From Branchinecta lynchi (Eukaryota; Arthropoda; Branchiopoda; Anostraca; Branchinectidae), in assembly GCA_023053575.1 (NCBI GenBank), contig JAKZAP010000010.1:17544628-17608627 (forward strand): a stretch of 64,000 nucleotides of DNA. Reading direction: 5' to 3'. The notes under the pieces were generated by a model. The model was not told the DNA's origin. It saw only the letters and a list, made by a program, of their open reading frames with translations, and searched no databases. Position 1 is the first letter of the stretch, and each line of letters starts with the position of its first letter. Position numbers and translations under genes: made by a program. This document shows positions 1 to 11,204 of the stretch, one piece after another.

Positions 1-307
1 AGGGCAGGTAGTAATTCAAGAAAAATAAAGATCAAACCGACACCGGACACTGTTCTTCTTTTCAATCTTGTGCTCTGTGTTGCTTCTCTTCGCCCTTTCA
101 CAGCCAGGTAACGGCGTGCAGCGTACTGGACTACTTTCATGTTTATCCGAAATATCCCATATGAAGAAACATAAAATTAAAAAAGAAATTCCAAACCGCA
201 CCACAGAAATTCGATTCCACTATTTATGTCAGAAGAAACCTAGAACCCTCCTTGGCTCTTGGCCGATGTCAAGTTCTTAATTAAATCGATTGAACTTGAA
301 CTTTTTT
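1..307. other. unassigned
   Basis: Open frames of 62 and 70 codons overlap on opposite strands. Neither has a recognisable motif. I see no feature I can name. Confidence 0.3.
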
Positions 308-403
308 GACGGTGCAAAACGGATACGTCAGCTACACTTTATGCCAAGAAGGGCCGAAATATAGCTCTAATTAAATGTAGCTGACTTATCCGTTTTGTAC
401 CGT
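308..403. repeat. family H palindromic repeat
   Basis: Imperfect inverted arms: GACGGTGCAAAACGGATACG at 308 and, at the other end, CTTATCCGTTTTGTACCGT, separated by CCAAGAAGGGCCGAAATATAG. The same GGCCCTTCTTGGCAAGGGTCC-type core recurs at about 8.1, 9.5, 10.4, 25.7, 33.9, 35.0 and 58.1 kb. Confidence 0.65.
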
Positions 404-1184
404 AAAAATGATTCGCCGTCAGCTTGGGCCGAAGGACTATCGATTAATTGAACTTAATTCTTAAGTTCTTAATTAACCCACTTGAGTGTTTCAAAGGTGA
501 AAAACAATAACAAGGTTGTCTAAATTTAGGGTTTACTTCAACGAAGTTCAATAAACGAATCAACGAAATTAATAAAAACAAAAACAACAAGCGAATAATT
601 TTCCATCCGAGTAAAAAAGAATAGGGTCCTTCGCCTTGGACGAAAAAAAAAAGAGAAAAACCCTTGACTTGATGAAGACAGCGAAGTAGAAACGGCGACG
701 AAAGAGCGAATTGCGTTCCAATATATTAATGTGAAAAGTCTCAAATGTGAATGATTTGAATTATAAAAATTAAAAAAAAAATTATATATTAATAAAAATC
801 TCGCTGGAGTTCTAAAGTACGGCAACTCACAAATGTGGGAGCGCAGTTTTCTCCTTATACTTGCTTCCACAATATGTGACCACTATTGCTTGCACAAACG
901 TGACAGGATCCTATATATTCCTACAAGTATAACAAATGATTTATCGAGACAAAACTTATCCTACTCTAATCCCAGTTCCTTCATCGTTTCCGGTGGAAAA
1001 GTTCTATTCAGTTTTTTCGAAAGGACAAATATAATGGAAAATTGGTCCGGGACGTCAAGACCTCCTGCCGAGAGTTAAAGTTTCTAGATACCACGAAAAT
1101 GATGGATCAGCAATTTTGCTATTATTAAAAACTTCGTACATGTCACTTTCGCTTATCTCATGCCTCTCAATCACAACTCCCAAT
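404..1184. other. AT-rich unassigned DNA
   Basis: Homopolymer-rich sequence. The 110-aa minus-strand frame at 538-870 is phenylalanine/arginine-rich low complexity and matches no family I know. Confidence 0.3.
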
Positions 1185-1510
1185 CTTCTCTTGTCCCCTA
1201 CCCCCACCAATTCACACAACTATGCTGTATCTCAAACTTGTTGCCTCTATTGAGACCCATCCGAATTCCGGAATCTGAAGTGTCCACGGCCCCGGATTTT
1301 TGGTCTGGATTTATTTTCCGGATCCACCTTGAGAAAAACGGATGCTCTTGTCCACTACCCCACCAATTTGTATATGTTATGTGTTATGTTGTCTCTCAGA
1401 CGTGTTGCCTCTATTGACGTGCTAACCCTTCCGGATTCGGGTATTTCCAAGGCCGGGGTTTGGTCTAACTTCTTTTTCCGGATCCACCTCGAAGAAAACG
1501 GTAGCCAATC
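1185..1510. repeat. two-copy degenerate tandem repeat, period about 163 bp
   Basis: GTTGCCTCTATTGA occurs at 1240 and 1403, each followed by a CCGGA-rich block and TTTTCCGGATCCACCT with an AAAACGG tail. The two units align along their length with many substitutions. Confidence 0.6.
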
Positions 1511-2451
1511 TGGAATCCGGAGTCAAAGTCTCAAACGGCCCGGATTTCATTATGCAGTCCGGAAAGGAGAATTGCCAACAGTCATACACCAAATTAGGCA
1601 CAATGCATTATCCAGTCCGTGAATCACTAAAGTATAATTGCACAAGTGATACAGTTTACATTGCTAATCTAAAAGCAGGGGTTCAGGGGAAACTTAACTG
1701 AGGATCAATGCTGGAAATCCGATTATCCCAGATTCCCATTCCTACTTAGAAGGTGATATAGGATTGCTCAAAAGCAAAACTTTCTCCAGGGGAAACTCAA
1801 TTTTCCATAAGAAAGGCAATCTAGCCCCGTAAAAGCGGAGAGTAACACTGTCTTACATTAAGCCAGGCAAGGGAATAAGGAGGCTCCACGATGGCGCACA
1901 TACCCTTCGTGCACAGTGTTAAGCACAACTCTTACTAGAACCTTTTCAGGGTGAAGTGGCTCAGAAATGTCGTTTTTCGCAAATGCCATACTTTCCACAT
2001 GCAATTGGCGATTTTCTTGTTAGCGCTTACCGACTCTATACAGCCTTCCCCCTATCCGACTCGGCGGGTAGACGCAAAGTATTTGAAAAATAGATGCGCC
2101 GTTGTTAAAAAGTGAGAGAACCAAGCAAAAAGAAAAGAATTGGAAAACAGAAGATAGACCTGGTTGTCTACCATGTCTTCTGAATTCCAATGATTTCTTC
2201 GTCCGACATATCTAAACGTCCACATGGTGATATACTTGGTTGTTTTAATCCTCTTACACTACAAATCAATCTTCTCGAAGTTTTAGTAAATCTTCTGACC
2301 AGCGCCAGGAGATCAATGAATAGTTAATTAGCAATGGCGGACCTGCTTTCCGGAGTGAATTGTGTTAAGTAATTTGTGGATAACGTTGGCTATCGTGAGG
2401 ATTTTGAGGAAAACAAAGGTAACAGTGTGTTCGTAAAGATCCGACCCATAG
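1511..2451. other. unassigned
   Basis: No coding, RNA or repeat feature recognised. It contains no long open frame. Confidence 0.3.
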
Positions 2452-3670
2452 AACAAGACCAAAGGTTTCGATGGGTTCAATATTTAAAAAATTCAATATT
2501 TGATCAAGACAATTGGGTCTTGTCTTCGCCAGATCCAGTCTTCGCCAGACTCCTTGAACATTTTTAGTATTAAAATTCAAAAACAGGTTAATCATCTGAG
2601 AAAAACAAGTTCAGGTATTGAATCAGCATGTGTGTTTACCCGTATAAGCCATCTCTGTGTTGACGAAAACTTCCTGCCACTTCTGCCAATTTCCCGGTTT
2701 CGGCCGCTATTCCGGAACTACTTTTCCGGCGAAAAAGAAAAAACGAACTCAGCGCACCTTCTTTCCCCAATATTGAACATCTAATCAACTTCAAATAAAA
2801 ATTCAACTTGTAACAAATTTTCCGGCTCCGGCCGGATTCCGGTCGAACTATATATTCGGGTAAAAAATGATTGTCATATACGGATTCACCATCTCTTTAC
2901 CCCTAAATCGAATATCTAATCAACTACATATAAAACGCTAACTTTTAACAATTTTTTGGTTTTGGCCGGATTCCGGGCGAACTACTTGTCTGGGTAGAAA
3001 ATTTTTTCACATAAGTGTTCAGCATGTCTTCTTACCCCTAAATCGAACATCTAATCAACTCCAAATAAAACTTTTACTTTTAACAAACTTTCCGGTTTGG
3101 GCCGGATTCCAGGCGAACTACTTGTTCGGCGAGAAAATGGTTTTCACCATTGTGTTCAGCATGGCTTCCTACCCCTAAATCGAACATCTAATCAACTTCA
3201 AATAAGACTTTTGATTTTAACAGACTTTCCGATTTTGGCCGGATTCAGGGCTAACTACTTGTCCGGCGATAAAACGGTTTTCACCATCGTGTTTAACATG
3301 TCTTCTTACCCTTAAATCGAACATCTAATCAACTTCAAATAAAACTTTTACTTTTAACAAACTTTTGGCCGGATTCCGGGCGAACTACTTTTCCGATGAC
3401 AAAATGGTTTTCACCATCGTGTTCAACATGTTTTTTTACCCCATAACCAACTATCACATTATCTGTTTAAAAATATTTAATTTGCCCCTTAATATAAAAC
3501 CCCTCCCCCACCCCTAAATGTAGGGCTAAATAGCCCATCTACGAACTTGACCTTACTCTTGACCCAAAGAATCCTCACACCAAGTTTCATCAAAATATCT
3601 CATTCCCTTCGAGAGTTACAGTGCGCACAGACGGAGATAGGTATCCACTTACGTTTTGGGATCCCAAAAA
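2452..3670 (+). mobile_element. family A element, copy 1 (full length)
   Basis: The left end is AACAAGACCAAAGGTTTCGA at 2452, followed by the block with GTCTTCGCCAGACTCCTTGA. Six internal units of about 135 bp follow; GGATTCC cores lie at 2834, 2968, 3104, 3241 and 3371, plus a diverged first unit near 2700. Each unit carries GGGCGAACTACTTGTCCGGC and ATCTAATCAACTTCAAATAA. The right part reads CCTTGACC...CAAGTTTCATC...GAGAGTTA, then ACAGACGGA, and ends in the palindrome TTTTGGGATCCCAAAA. There is no coding capacity. The architecture resembles Helentron/DINE-1 non-autonomous elements (inference). Confidence 0.8.
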
Positions 3671-4487
3671 TGATAACGTCTCCCACCTTCTCGGTCAACA
3701 TAAATCAAACACTTTAAATGGAGGCCAGAATACGCTGTGTCTGATTAAAACCGACTCCTCTGTATGTTGCGATGCCAGCAACCTTTTCCATATTCTAAAG
3801 TGCTATAAACGATGAAAAACAGCACATTCTCAACCTACATGTTGCTACTCGGATCTCACCATCTTGACCCGATTCGCCTGGGACTATTAATTCGCTTTGG
3901 TGACCTTACTGAAGCATCAACGAATAATTAGCAAATATATTAATTCTGATGTCAGATGTCTGCTCTTAATCAGTTTATCTTTCTGATTACTTTCTCTTCT
4001 CCTTTCATTTTTGTTTTTATCCTTGCTCGAGACTTGTTGCTATGCAGGACGAAAACATTTCATACCTGAAATGGGTGAGCCAGGACAAATGGAACAAACC
4101 CCAACAAACAAACGCTGAAGACAGTAATGGGATTACCCGATGCATCTAATGTCGGACAAGATAGTACCAGTATTTAAAGGGGATTGGATCGTAGAAAGGG
4201 ATCCAGGGGTAGTGTCAGAGCATAAGAATTAATACAAAAAAAAATACTTTGAGGGGTCAGCAGACTTTTCATGCTTGAGGTTAGAAACTAGGGTAAAAAA
4301 AACGATTTCCAGCGAAATACATGTTTGGGAATGTCGGTGAGGAATGCAAGTAGGGCTATTATTTTGTGCAAGTCAATGAGCATTCGCAGGCTTCTTCGGA
4401 GCATATAAGGTTGACAAGATTAATCGTATTTTGTTCAACCGTATCTTTAACTCTACAGATATAAAAACAATTCGGGAGATTCCGTTT
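3671..4487. other. unassigned
   Basis: No feature recognised. A short open frame from 3621 crosses the end of family A and is not gene-like. Confidence 0.3.
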
Positions 4488-4538
4488 TTGCTGCCTTGTA
4501 AGCAGAGGGTCCTGGGTTCAAATCCCAGCTGAGGAGCA
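4488..4538 (+). pseudogene. tRNA-Thr(TGT)-like 3' half
   Basis: The anticodon stem CTGC/GCAG flanks the loop CTTGTAA, with TGT in the anticodon position (4497-4499). The T arm is CTGGG-TTCAAAT-CCCAG at 4512-4528. GGTTCAAATCC matches the RNA polymerase III B box exactly. It is followed by CTGAGGAGCA, an acceptor-like 3' end. No D arm or matching 5' acceptor (TGCTCCTC) lies upstream, so this is a truncated tRNA or the head or tail of a tRNA-derived SINE, not an intact gene. Confidence 0.55.
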
Positions 4539-6207
4539 TTTTTGTCTATCAGTTCACTTCTTATAAAATGATCCGTGTTGAATGCAACGAAGAACAGAAA
4601 ATAATTCGTGCTTTTGTTTTAGTAGTTGACGCCTCAGGGGTCTGATTTGCGGCCGTATGTGACTTTTTTCAATAAATTTGTATTTCATTCTTATTTCTAG
4701 TTTACTAAAAGAAAAAAAATATAAAGTGGATTAAAATATAACGAAGTTTCAGGTTTTAAGCTTTTTAAGACGCATCCCCTGGAGCGCTATGGGCCTTTCT
4801 ATTTCCCAGACAAAGCTATTTCCTGCTTTTAGATGGGCCATTACGACGTTAATGACTCTTTAGCTGCGAAGGGGTAACAATGACCCCCCCCCCCTTCGTT
4901 CGAGTTAAGTTTTAAGCTCGGATTTGCATACTAATCCGTCTCCACAAAAACGCCGCCAAGATAAGAAACATCCGAGGGATATGGCGTGAATCGCTTGGGA
5001 CAGAGAGAGTGTCAGTTTTATCACTAAATTTTAGCAGTTTAAGTTAATTAAGTCATTTAAACTTTGGCAAGAACTTTGGAATATTGTCTATACACCAAGA
5101 TTAATGCACAAAATGGGGACAACAGAGACATTTTCGGGACTTTTGGAGGAGGAAACGTCCGACATAATTAAGTCACTTAAACTTTGGCAAAGAACTATAT
5201 CCTAAAAATTAATACAGAGAATGGGAACAAAAGAGACATTTTCGGGACTAAAGAATCTACTTGGCAAAAGCTAAAATTACAAAAGAATAAATACTTTTGG
5301 GCTTTTGGGCGAACCTCTGAGTGAAGGAGGAAATGTAGGCAAAGGTGGCAGCAGCATAAAGAATTATTTTTGTATCGACAATTATTTGTAAAACAACATT
5401 TATCTTCTCCATTGATCGTCTGATATGAGTAAGTACGTAAGAACGTATTCAAATTAACGCCATTCGGTCACGGTTTAAAAATGTTTGGTGCTATTTCTTA
5501 AATATTTTTGGATACTTTTTTTCTCGTGTATGGGACACCTGGCAAATTGCCGGACGCCGTAATCTGGCGGAGAGAAGGTGCAGAATAAAATGAGCAACAA
5601 AGAGTGAAAGATTCAAAAGAAAAACTGTTTGCGGGTTCAGTGTTCTCTTTATTTTATTTAAATTGCTGTTTTCGCTCAGTACGGTGTATGAATGTTAGCT
5701 AAGTTAAATTTTCATCATTTTCTTAGCTCCGTCCGAAGCTAGGCAACGTTCAAAGAAGCATAACTCTAGTTGTGCAGTCAAGCCCGAAATAAGTATTCTT
5801 CTCCAAATCCTCACATATACCCGGGGATGAGAAGAAAGTAAACTTTGCCCGATTTCCAATCTTTCAACTCTAAGTATGTCGGCAGTAAGACAATCAGATT
5901 CAACATTCGAGAAGACTCGGAATAAAATAAACGAACCAAAATAGACGTCTGTTCTGTTCCCCGAAAAACGGGAAGATAAACTATCATTGACAAACGTCTC
6001 TGAGATGCCTGGAAATCCCGAAAAGTTGAAGACGGGAAACAAGCCTCCACGCTCGGATGAATCTTAACGATACGTAGGGAAAAATAAAGGAGAGGATTTC
6101 CGTTGGAAAGCTGAACAGAAGGCAGATTGGAAGAGAGATTAAACTCGGCGAGTGAGAAGCTTTGCTAAAAAGACAACCAGCAGAGTCGATGACATTAGGA
6201 ACAACAA
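4539..6207. repeat. mostly unassigned; holds a 120-bp tandem duplication at 5045-5254
   Basis: TAATTAAGTCA.TTAAACTTTGGCAA occurs at 5045 and 5165, an exact 120-bp step. Both copies continue to GAGACATTTTCGGGACT. Minus-strand frames at 5704-6259 overlap each other and show no family motif. The rest is unassigned. Confidence 0.55.
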
Positions 6208-6520
6208 TAAAATTGAACTGAACAGGCAACTTATTTTTATATCTTGGATTCAAATACACTGAATTCTTTTAAGTCTTCTATGGGATTTTTAAAAAAAAAA
6301 TTTCAGGCTCTAGTAGTGGCGTTCAAAATATGCGCTGCTTCCACGACAAGTCAAAATTCATCAAGCCGCGGCGAATCTGAATGTCAGCAAAAGCGCGGAT
6401 TTCAATGGCCAACAAATCGGAGCTTATTATCACGTCTGAAGATGATCACGCGCATGATGACGTCTGAGGTACGCCTCCCCCTCCCTTTCCAGGACTCAAA
6501 GTTGCTAGATAGTTAGTCAT
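6208..6520 (+). mobile_element. family G element, 5' part only
   Basis: TTGAACTGAACAGGCAACTT then GGCTCTAGTAGTGGCGTT and CGGCGAATCTGAAT align with the left part of the better copy at 39869-40389. The right end is missing; a second copy in the opposite orientation follows at once. Confidence 0.5.
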
Positions 6521-6523
6521 ATT

Positions 6524-7237
6524 TTAAAGTTTAATTCAAAAGGTCTGAGATACGACAATCTAGTTACCCATCAAACAGGCTTGAAGACCACTAAAAGAGG
6601 CTTGAAGACCCGATGAAAATGCGTTACTTCGTTGCTCCACTATTCACAAATAATCGATTTTCAAATAGTGGAATTTTCCTGTTGGATTTGTGGTAACTGT
6701 AGGTTATGCGCTTGTACTGCTTCATGAAAACGATTTAGGAAAATAGGTGCTCACGCACTGAACTACCTTCCACCAGAGCCTCGTTTTTGTTGCATGCTAC
6801 AGGTCCACTTCTCGGTCGATTCCGGACTGATTCTTTCTACATCCGTTTTTGCACTGCAGCGCTTCCGAGGAAGACGGCAGCGCTTCTCGAGAATCACAGA
6901 CTTGCTCCCCGACCAAGTCCTTGCTTCCCTGCACGATGCTGCAGCGCTGCCGCTTCAACCAAGAAGAAAGTGAATCCAAAAACGCATATTGGGCAAAAGC
7001 AAAGAAGTGCTGCAGCAGCGATGCGGCAGCGCGATTGCAACAAAAACGAGGCTCAGATGATCACTGGCCACTGAAAAGCCGCGTTTCGATTGAGTTTCAA
7101 ATCTTCCGCGTCATAGTAGACTTTCGCTGTGGGGATGGCCGTAGATATTCTAAACGTCATTCTAGAGCAAATTGTGCAAATAAAAAAAAAAATCCACTTT
7201 ACACAATCCAAATAATGTAGTTTCAGTTAAATTTTAA
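6524..7237 (-). mobile_element. family G element with nested MITE
   Basis: Bounded by TTAAAGTTTAATTCAAAAGG at 6524 and TTTCAGTTAAATTTTAA ending at 7237, with TTAA at both borders. Inner blocks CAATCTAGTTACCCATC, GGCTTGAAGACCCGAT and GATCACTGGCCACT match the copy at 46397-46820. It is interrupted by the element at 6776-7054. Confidence 0.65.
6776..7054. mobile_element. 279-bp MITE with perfect 19-bp terminal inverted repeats
   Basis: GAGCCTCGTTTTTGTTGCA at 6776-6794 is the exact reverse complement of 7036-7054. The sequence between is rich in GCTGCAGCGCT-type palindromes. Comparison with the uninterrupted family G copy (CCTTCCGCAAGATGATCAC at about 46.64 kb) shows an empty site, so this is an insertion. 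Overlapping open frames inside are not convincing genes. Confidence 0.75.
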
Positions 7238-7254
7238 GCCTAGAGGTACAAGCA

Positions 7255-7371
7255 CGCCCGTAAGATAACATCCCTTATTCGGAAACAGCGAAGTAAAGCA
7301 TTTTCATCAGGCCTTCGAGCCTATTTAAGCCAATTAGATGATGAATAACTAGACTCATCGCTTTAAAAATT
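7255..7371 (+). mobile_element. family G right-end fragment
   Basis: AAGCATTTTCATCAGGCCTTCGAGCC then GATGAATAACTAGACT matches the right part of family G copies at 11.7 and 40.35 kb. Confidence 0.5.
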
Positions 7372-7548
7372 ATAGACAACAGGGCCCAATCAGCGCATGA
7401 CGTCGTCCAATGCTTCCTGATCGAAGATTCAAAATTAAGGTTCTTTTTCTGTGTGTTTATGTGTTCTGTTTATTTACTTTATTTTCTTCATTTACTCCGC
7501 CTTTTCAAAATGGCGGGTCATAAATAAATTACTTACTTACTTACTTAC
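7372..7548 (+). mobile_element. retroposon 3' end with (ACTT)n tail
   Basis: GGGCCCAATCAGCGCATGAC ... TTTACTCCGCCTTTTCAAAA ... CATAAATAAA, then ACTTACTTACTTACTT. A reverse-oriented copy lies at 24476-24640. The defined 3' end with a short tandem tail is typical of non-LTR retrotransposons or SINEs. Confidence 0.65.
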
Positions 7549-7721
7549 TGTCGTACCTCAGTCATTTCGGATAAACCTTAAGACGAAACTGAGGGTGGAA
7601 TCCAACATCCTAACAGTAATTTTTATTTTAGAACCATCGATATCTTCCTTTCTTTATTTGTTCTATTGTTCGTTTATTGGATTATCTCTATTTTAAAGAA
7701 GTCGGGAATAAAAACTTTCCG

Positions 7722-7985
7722 TTCTTTCCATGGAAAGTAATGAATTTGTGAGGTGCAGTGTAAGAGGAATTTATTTACTTGATTAACAACTTCTTACACA
7801 GAGATCTGAACATTCACAATGATGTTAATGTTTACCTGAATGGGATCCATCCAATCTTTCCATGGAAAGTACAAAAAATGTGTGAGGTGCAGTGTAAGGG
7901 GTATTGATTTACTTGATTAATAACCTGATTACACATATCAGAATATTCAAAATGGTTTTCATGTTTACTTGAAATGGGAGGATTG
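7722..7985. repeat. two-unit tandem repeat, about 132 bp
   Basis: TCTTTCCATGGAAAGTA, then GTGAGGTGCAGTGTAAG and TTTACTTGATTAA, occurs twice about 132 bp apart. CCATGG lies inside a short palindrome in both units. Confidence 0.65.
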
Positions 7986-8034
7986 ATCCACAGTTCCGTG
8001 ATATTACTGTTGTATCTCATTGTGGTACGGATGG

Positions 8035-8142
8035 TCATAAATACTCATTCAACCCAAGCTCACTGGGAAAAACAGATAAGTCAGCTGGGAGATTGTTTAG
8101 CGATATTTCGGTCCTTCTTGGCAAGGGTCCTCTAGGGGAGAG
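8035..8142. repeat. family H fragment
   Basis: CCAAGCTCACTGGGAAA, GATAAGTCAGCTGGGAG, CGGTCCTTCTTGGCAAGGGT are shared with other family H copies. Confidence 0.55.
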
Positions 8143-8184
8143 TTTTGAGTATTTTTTTTTAGCGGAGTGTTCCTTGGAACAATC

Positions 8185-8960
8185 CACTATTGCGAGCGCT
8201 GTAGCAGCTTTCAACTTTCGGTTTTCGGTTTTCACCATATTTTGTGGAGCTCATAACTCATGAACGAGTGCAAGTATCAAGTTCGAAATTGGTACACTTC
8301 TGGGTATTGGGGTCAAGTTGTGCCTTTTGGGGGTCCACCCCCCACACCCAAGCGGTTCAGGGGCAAATGGGCCCAGATTGCCCATTGACTAATGTTCATA
8401 ACTTGACCAGAACTGGACATAGGACGATGAAATTTCTTGCACGTGTAGCTCCTAAGGCTGGGAAATTGCTTTTAAACTTGCACCTCCCCCATTCACACCG
8501 TTCATGGGCAACTGGGCCCAGATTGCCCAGGAGTAAAGTTCGATACCCTTGCCAGGATCAATAGGTATCAAGTTGAAGCTTGGTAGGATTGTGAGCATTG
8601 GGGTCTCTATTTATTGTTGCGGGTCCCAAAACCCACCCCCACTTGGTTCAGGGGCAATTGGGCCCAGATTGCCCATTTTTTAATGTTTTTAATTTGACAA
8701 TAAGTGTAGATAAGGCGATGAAATTCCTTTGTGCTTTGGATCATAAGGACCGGGGAGAGTTGAACCACCCCCACCGTCCCCGTTCATCGGCAAGTGGGCC
8801 ATAAATTGGCCATGAAAAAGGTTTTTGACCCGTGACTGGAATCAAACTCTAAGCTGGTATACTTGAGGGAAAAAGGTGGAAATACGCATTTTGATGGGTC
8901 CCGACCCCCCCCCCCCCCTCCCGTTCATGGGCAGCTGGGCTCAGATTTCCCATGAGTTAA
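8185..8960 (+). repeat. family I repeat: degenerate units with GGGCCCAGATTGCCC
   Basis: GGGCAA.TGGGCCCAGATTGCCCA-type blocks recur near 8365, 8508, 8650 and in degraded form near 8800 and 8930. They alternate with a TTCGAAATTGG/GAAGCTTGGTA block. Open frames over this region (8244-8804) are repeat shadows. A second, shorter copy lies at 14205-14436. Confidence 0.65.
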
Positions 8961-9679
8961 GTTTGTCTATGACTCTTGTATATTTGGGGAGATATATCTG
9001 AGGATTTAGTGTAACATCAGCAAATAAGACGACGCGACGTACTTTAATCTTTAATGAACAAATGGAAACTGGACTGTTTTGTCATATGATCGATGATACA
9101 CCGTGCTTAATGAATTGTGACAAAGGGGGCATTAGTCTGCTACGAATTGGTTTATTGCACTTGTTATTACCTTGCTAATGAACAAGAGGTTTAAAGGGTG
9201 GGATTGGCAGGCAGACCATTCAGTGTTCGAACAAATGCTATTCGTGCAAGATCTTCAACATTTCTTTTGATTTATACTGGCAGTTTGTTTACATTGAAAG
9301 CTTTTAAAGGGGGGTGATTACAAGGTTATTTCAATACTTGTTTGGTTATTGGGGAAAAGAAATATCTTGGTTCTAAAGCTGTTTGTATATAAATGTGATA
9401 AACATTTTACTTTTACACTCCACGTCTGAGCGCTTGCGCACTTGTTTACGGATAGTCTGGTCAAAAGTACTCAAAGCGACGCTTCGGCCCGTCTTGGCAA
9501 GGGTCCTTTACAGGCTGTAGCTGGAAACATGACTTGCAAGAAACTTCAATCAGTTCACGGGTCATTTTCCTAGTTAGAGCCTGAGACACTGTGTTTGATC
9601 ATTGTGCAGAAATATCCTTTTCTTCGGTCCGTTCTTAACAAAATCGCTGTACCCCCATGTTGCGCTTCGTGTTCCGCCC
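8961..9679. other. mostly unassigned; family H fragment at 9448-9530
   Basis: CTTGGCAAGGGTCCTTTACAGG near 9490 belongs to family H. Nothing else was recognised. Confidence 0.4.
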
Positions 9680-10564
9680 TTAAAGTTCAACTGAAAAGGC
9701 AGCGTAAATTAAAGGCTTTTGTAGTTTTTTCACCGGAGACTCTAGTGAAGGCACGTGTCCAGGAATTTATTTCGGGGGGGGGGGGGGAGGGTTGCCTGCT
9801 GGTCGGACAAAAAAGTATAAGAAACACATAGATCAGAGGGAAAAGCCTATAAAAATGATTATTTTGGTATGTTTCGGGGAGGGGGGGGGGGGTCAACCCC
9901 CTAACCCCCCTCCCCTGGATACGGCCTTGCTCTAGTGTATGCTGTTTGCACGACAACCCAAAATTCACGCGGACAATTTGAATTTCATCAGAGGCCTGCA
10001 TTTCCAGAGCTAAGGATGTCGAGCTCATAAAAGTTACGACAGTAGAAATCCCAAAAATTACGCTAAGATACGTCTTACAAGGAAACTGACGTTTTTATAC
10101 ATTTATGAGATTTCTTACAAATGTAAGCAATGGCTTACAATTCTAGTTAGGAAATATTCCAAGCGTAGAGGGAGAACTACATAGTGGTACCGCAAAATCG
10201 AAAGAATAAATTCATTCGATGAAATCAGATACCTGCGGATAACTCTCTGCCAAATTGGCTCTTTATGCTGAATTAAATTTGAAACAGACAGAACTTGAAA
10301 TTGAACGGTGCGACAAAGTAACTCATTTTCATCGAGTGGTCAAGCAGATTTAGTTGTACTGGATATTCCTTCAGCCCAGGCTGACTGCGAATCATAGTTG
10401 ACGGTACAAAACGGGTAGGTCAGCTACATTTTATTAGAGCTATATTTCGGCCCTTCTTGAAAAGAGTCCTCTTCGGGCTCAAGCTGGGAAACGAACTCGT
10501 CAGATTTGAAGAAGTGATGGATAACTAGACTGCCATGTCTGAGCCCTATTCAGTTAAACTTTAA
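9680..10564 (+). mobile_element. family G element with two nested insertions
   Basis: Bounded by TTAAAGTTCAACTGAAAAGG (9680) and TATTCAGTTAAACTTTAA (ending 10564). The interior CAACCCAAAATTC..CGGACAATTTGAATTTCA matches 40.03-40.08 kb. A hAT MITE (9748-9929) and a family H repeat (about 10375-10497) interrupt homology that is continuous in other copies. Confidence 0.65.
9748..9929 (+). mobile_element. hAT-type MITE (family E) with 8-bp target duplication
   Basis: Flanked by CTCTAGTG at 9740-9747 and 9930-9937. Terminal sequences AGGCACGTGTCCAGG and CCTGGATACGGCCTTG are inverted. The centre has long G and C runs around TCGGACAAAAAAGTATAAG. An 8-bp duplication is the hallmark of hAT elements. 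Confidence 0.85.
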
Positions 10565-10886
10565 AGGACCCCTCGCACTGTTTACTCTTCTGTGCGTTCA
10601 ACAAACAACCCACAGTTTTGGCTGTTTTAAGCCTTTTCCGAGACCTATTGACATATAGCGAAAACAGGGAAATAATTTACATAACCGATTTTTCTGATGG
10701 AAAAACTTCTCGCAGACGACCGTCGACAATGTGATACTCATCGAAAGTAGCAAAACACGGCAAGTGAGAAAATCAACGTGGTTTTGTTGAAGGGATATAC
10801 CGTAATTGGGGTCTCCGGGTTTAGATATATGGAGTGATTATGGGAGTAGGTTGCGTTAGTATTATAGGTAAGACAGGTCCTTTAAG
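10561..10886 (+). mobile_element. family J MITE
   Basis: The ends TTAAAGGACCCCTCGCACT and CAGGTCCTTTAAG are inverted. A reverse-oriented copy with the same blocks (CGGTTACGCAAATTGTTTCC, CTTGCCGTGTTTTGCTAC) lies at 18485-18870. The element shares its first TTAA with the end of the adjacent family G copy. It sits about 70 bp downstream of the Ig3 exon in gene orientation. Confidence 0.65.
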
Positions 10887-10956
10887 GAAAGCAAATGAAG
10901 AAAATGTTGTGAGCCATTTACAGTTTGTTATTCCTACAAGCATATGTAAATCTTAC

Positions 10957-11108
10957 CATCTCTTTAGTACGTTTAAGCATTTCTCCGTTCTTCCACCACG
11001 TGATGACTGCGGGGGGCCTGGATCCCGCTGCCTGGCAGGCGATATCGTACTTCTTACCCGCTGCGAGCGGCTGGCGACTGCTCAGGATTTTCGTGGTCAG
11101 CGGTCGGA
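10957..11108 (-). CDS. Sidestep-family Ig protein, exon for first half of Ig domain 3
   Basis: Seen: on the minus strand an acceptor (TTTTGTTTTGCAG) precedes 11108 and a donor (GTAAGATTT) follows 10957. The exon is 152 bp. It completes the leucine codon begun at the end of 43033-43239, reads RPLTTKILSSRQPLAAGKKY, then DIACQAAGSRPPAVITWWKN, and ends LKRTKEM in phase 0. Both the domain cysteine (IACQA) and the WW of strand C are present. Known: the GSRPPA.ITWWK motif is diagnostic of the third Ig domain of Sidestep-family proteins. Joined to the Ig2 exons, the linker reads IDMSLRPL without a break. Inference: the exon for the second half of Ig3 should start in phase 0, but no matching L.C.A.N block was found between 1 and 10950. 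The 31.9-kb intron before this exon is mostly repeats. Confidence 0.88.
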
Positions 11109-11204
11109 CTGCAAAACAAAAAAATATTTACACTTTTTTCAAATCAGCATGAAGAGGAAAGGCTTCTGCTGGCTCCGAAATTGAGATATCCATCATCCGG
11201 TCAG

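Noticed and set aside
2834..3377. Regular ~135-bp repeats considered as a satellite array or CRISPR-like structure
   Set aside because: The same units with fixed flanking ends recur in ten dispersed copies, so they are internal units of an interspersed element.
5704..6050. Minus-strand frames with KDWKSGKVYF, considered for the second half of Ig3
   Set aside because: No L.C.A.N block, no phase-0 acceptor fitting the preceding exon, and no other Ig features.
6787..7220. 95-aa and 123-aa plus-strand frames
   Set aside because: They cover a MITE with perfect inverted ends and its family G host; the frames cross the insertion border.
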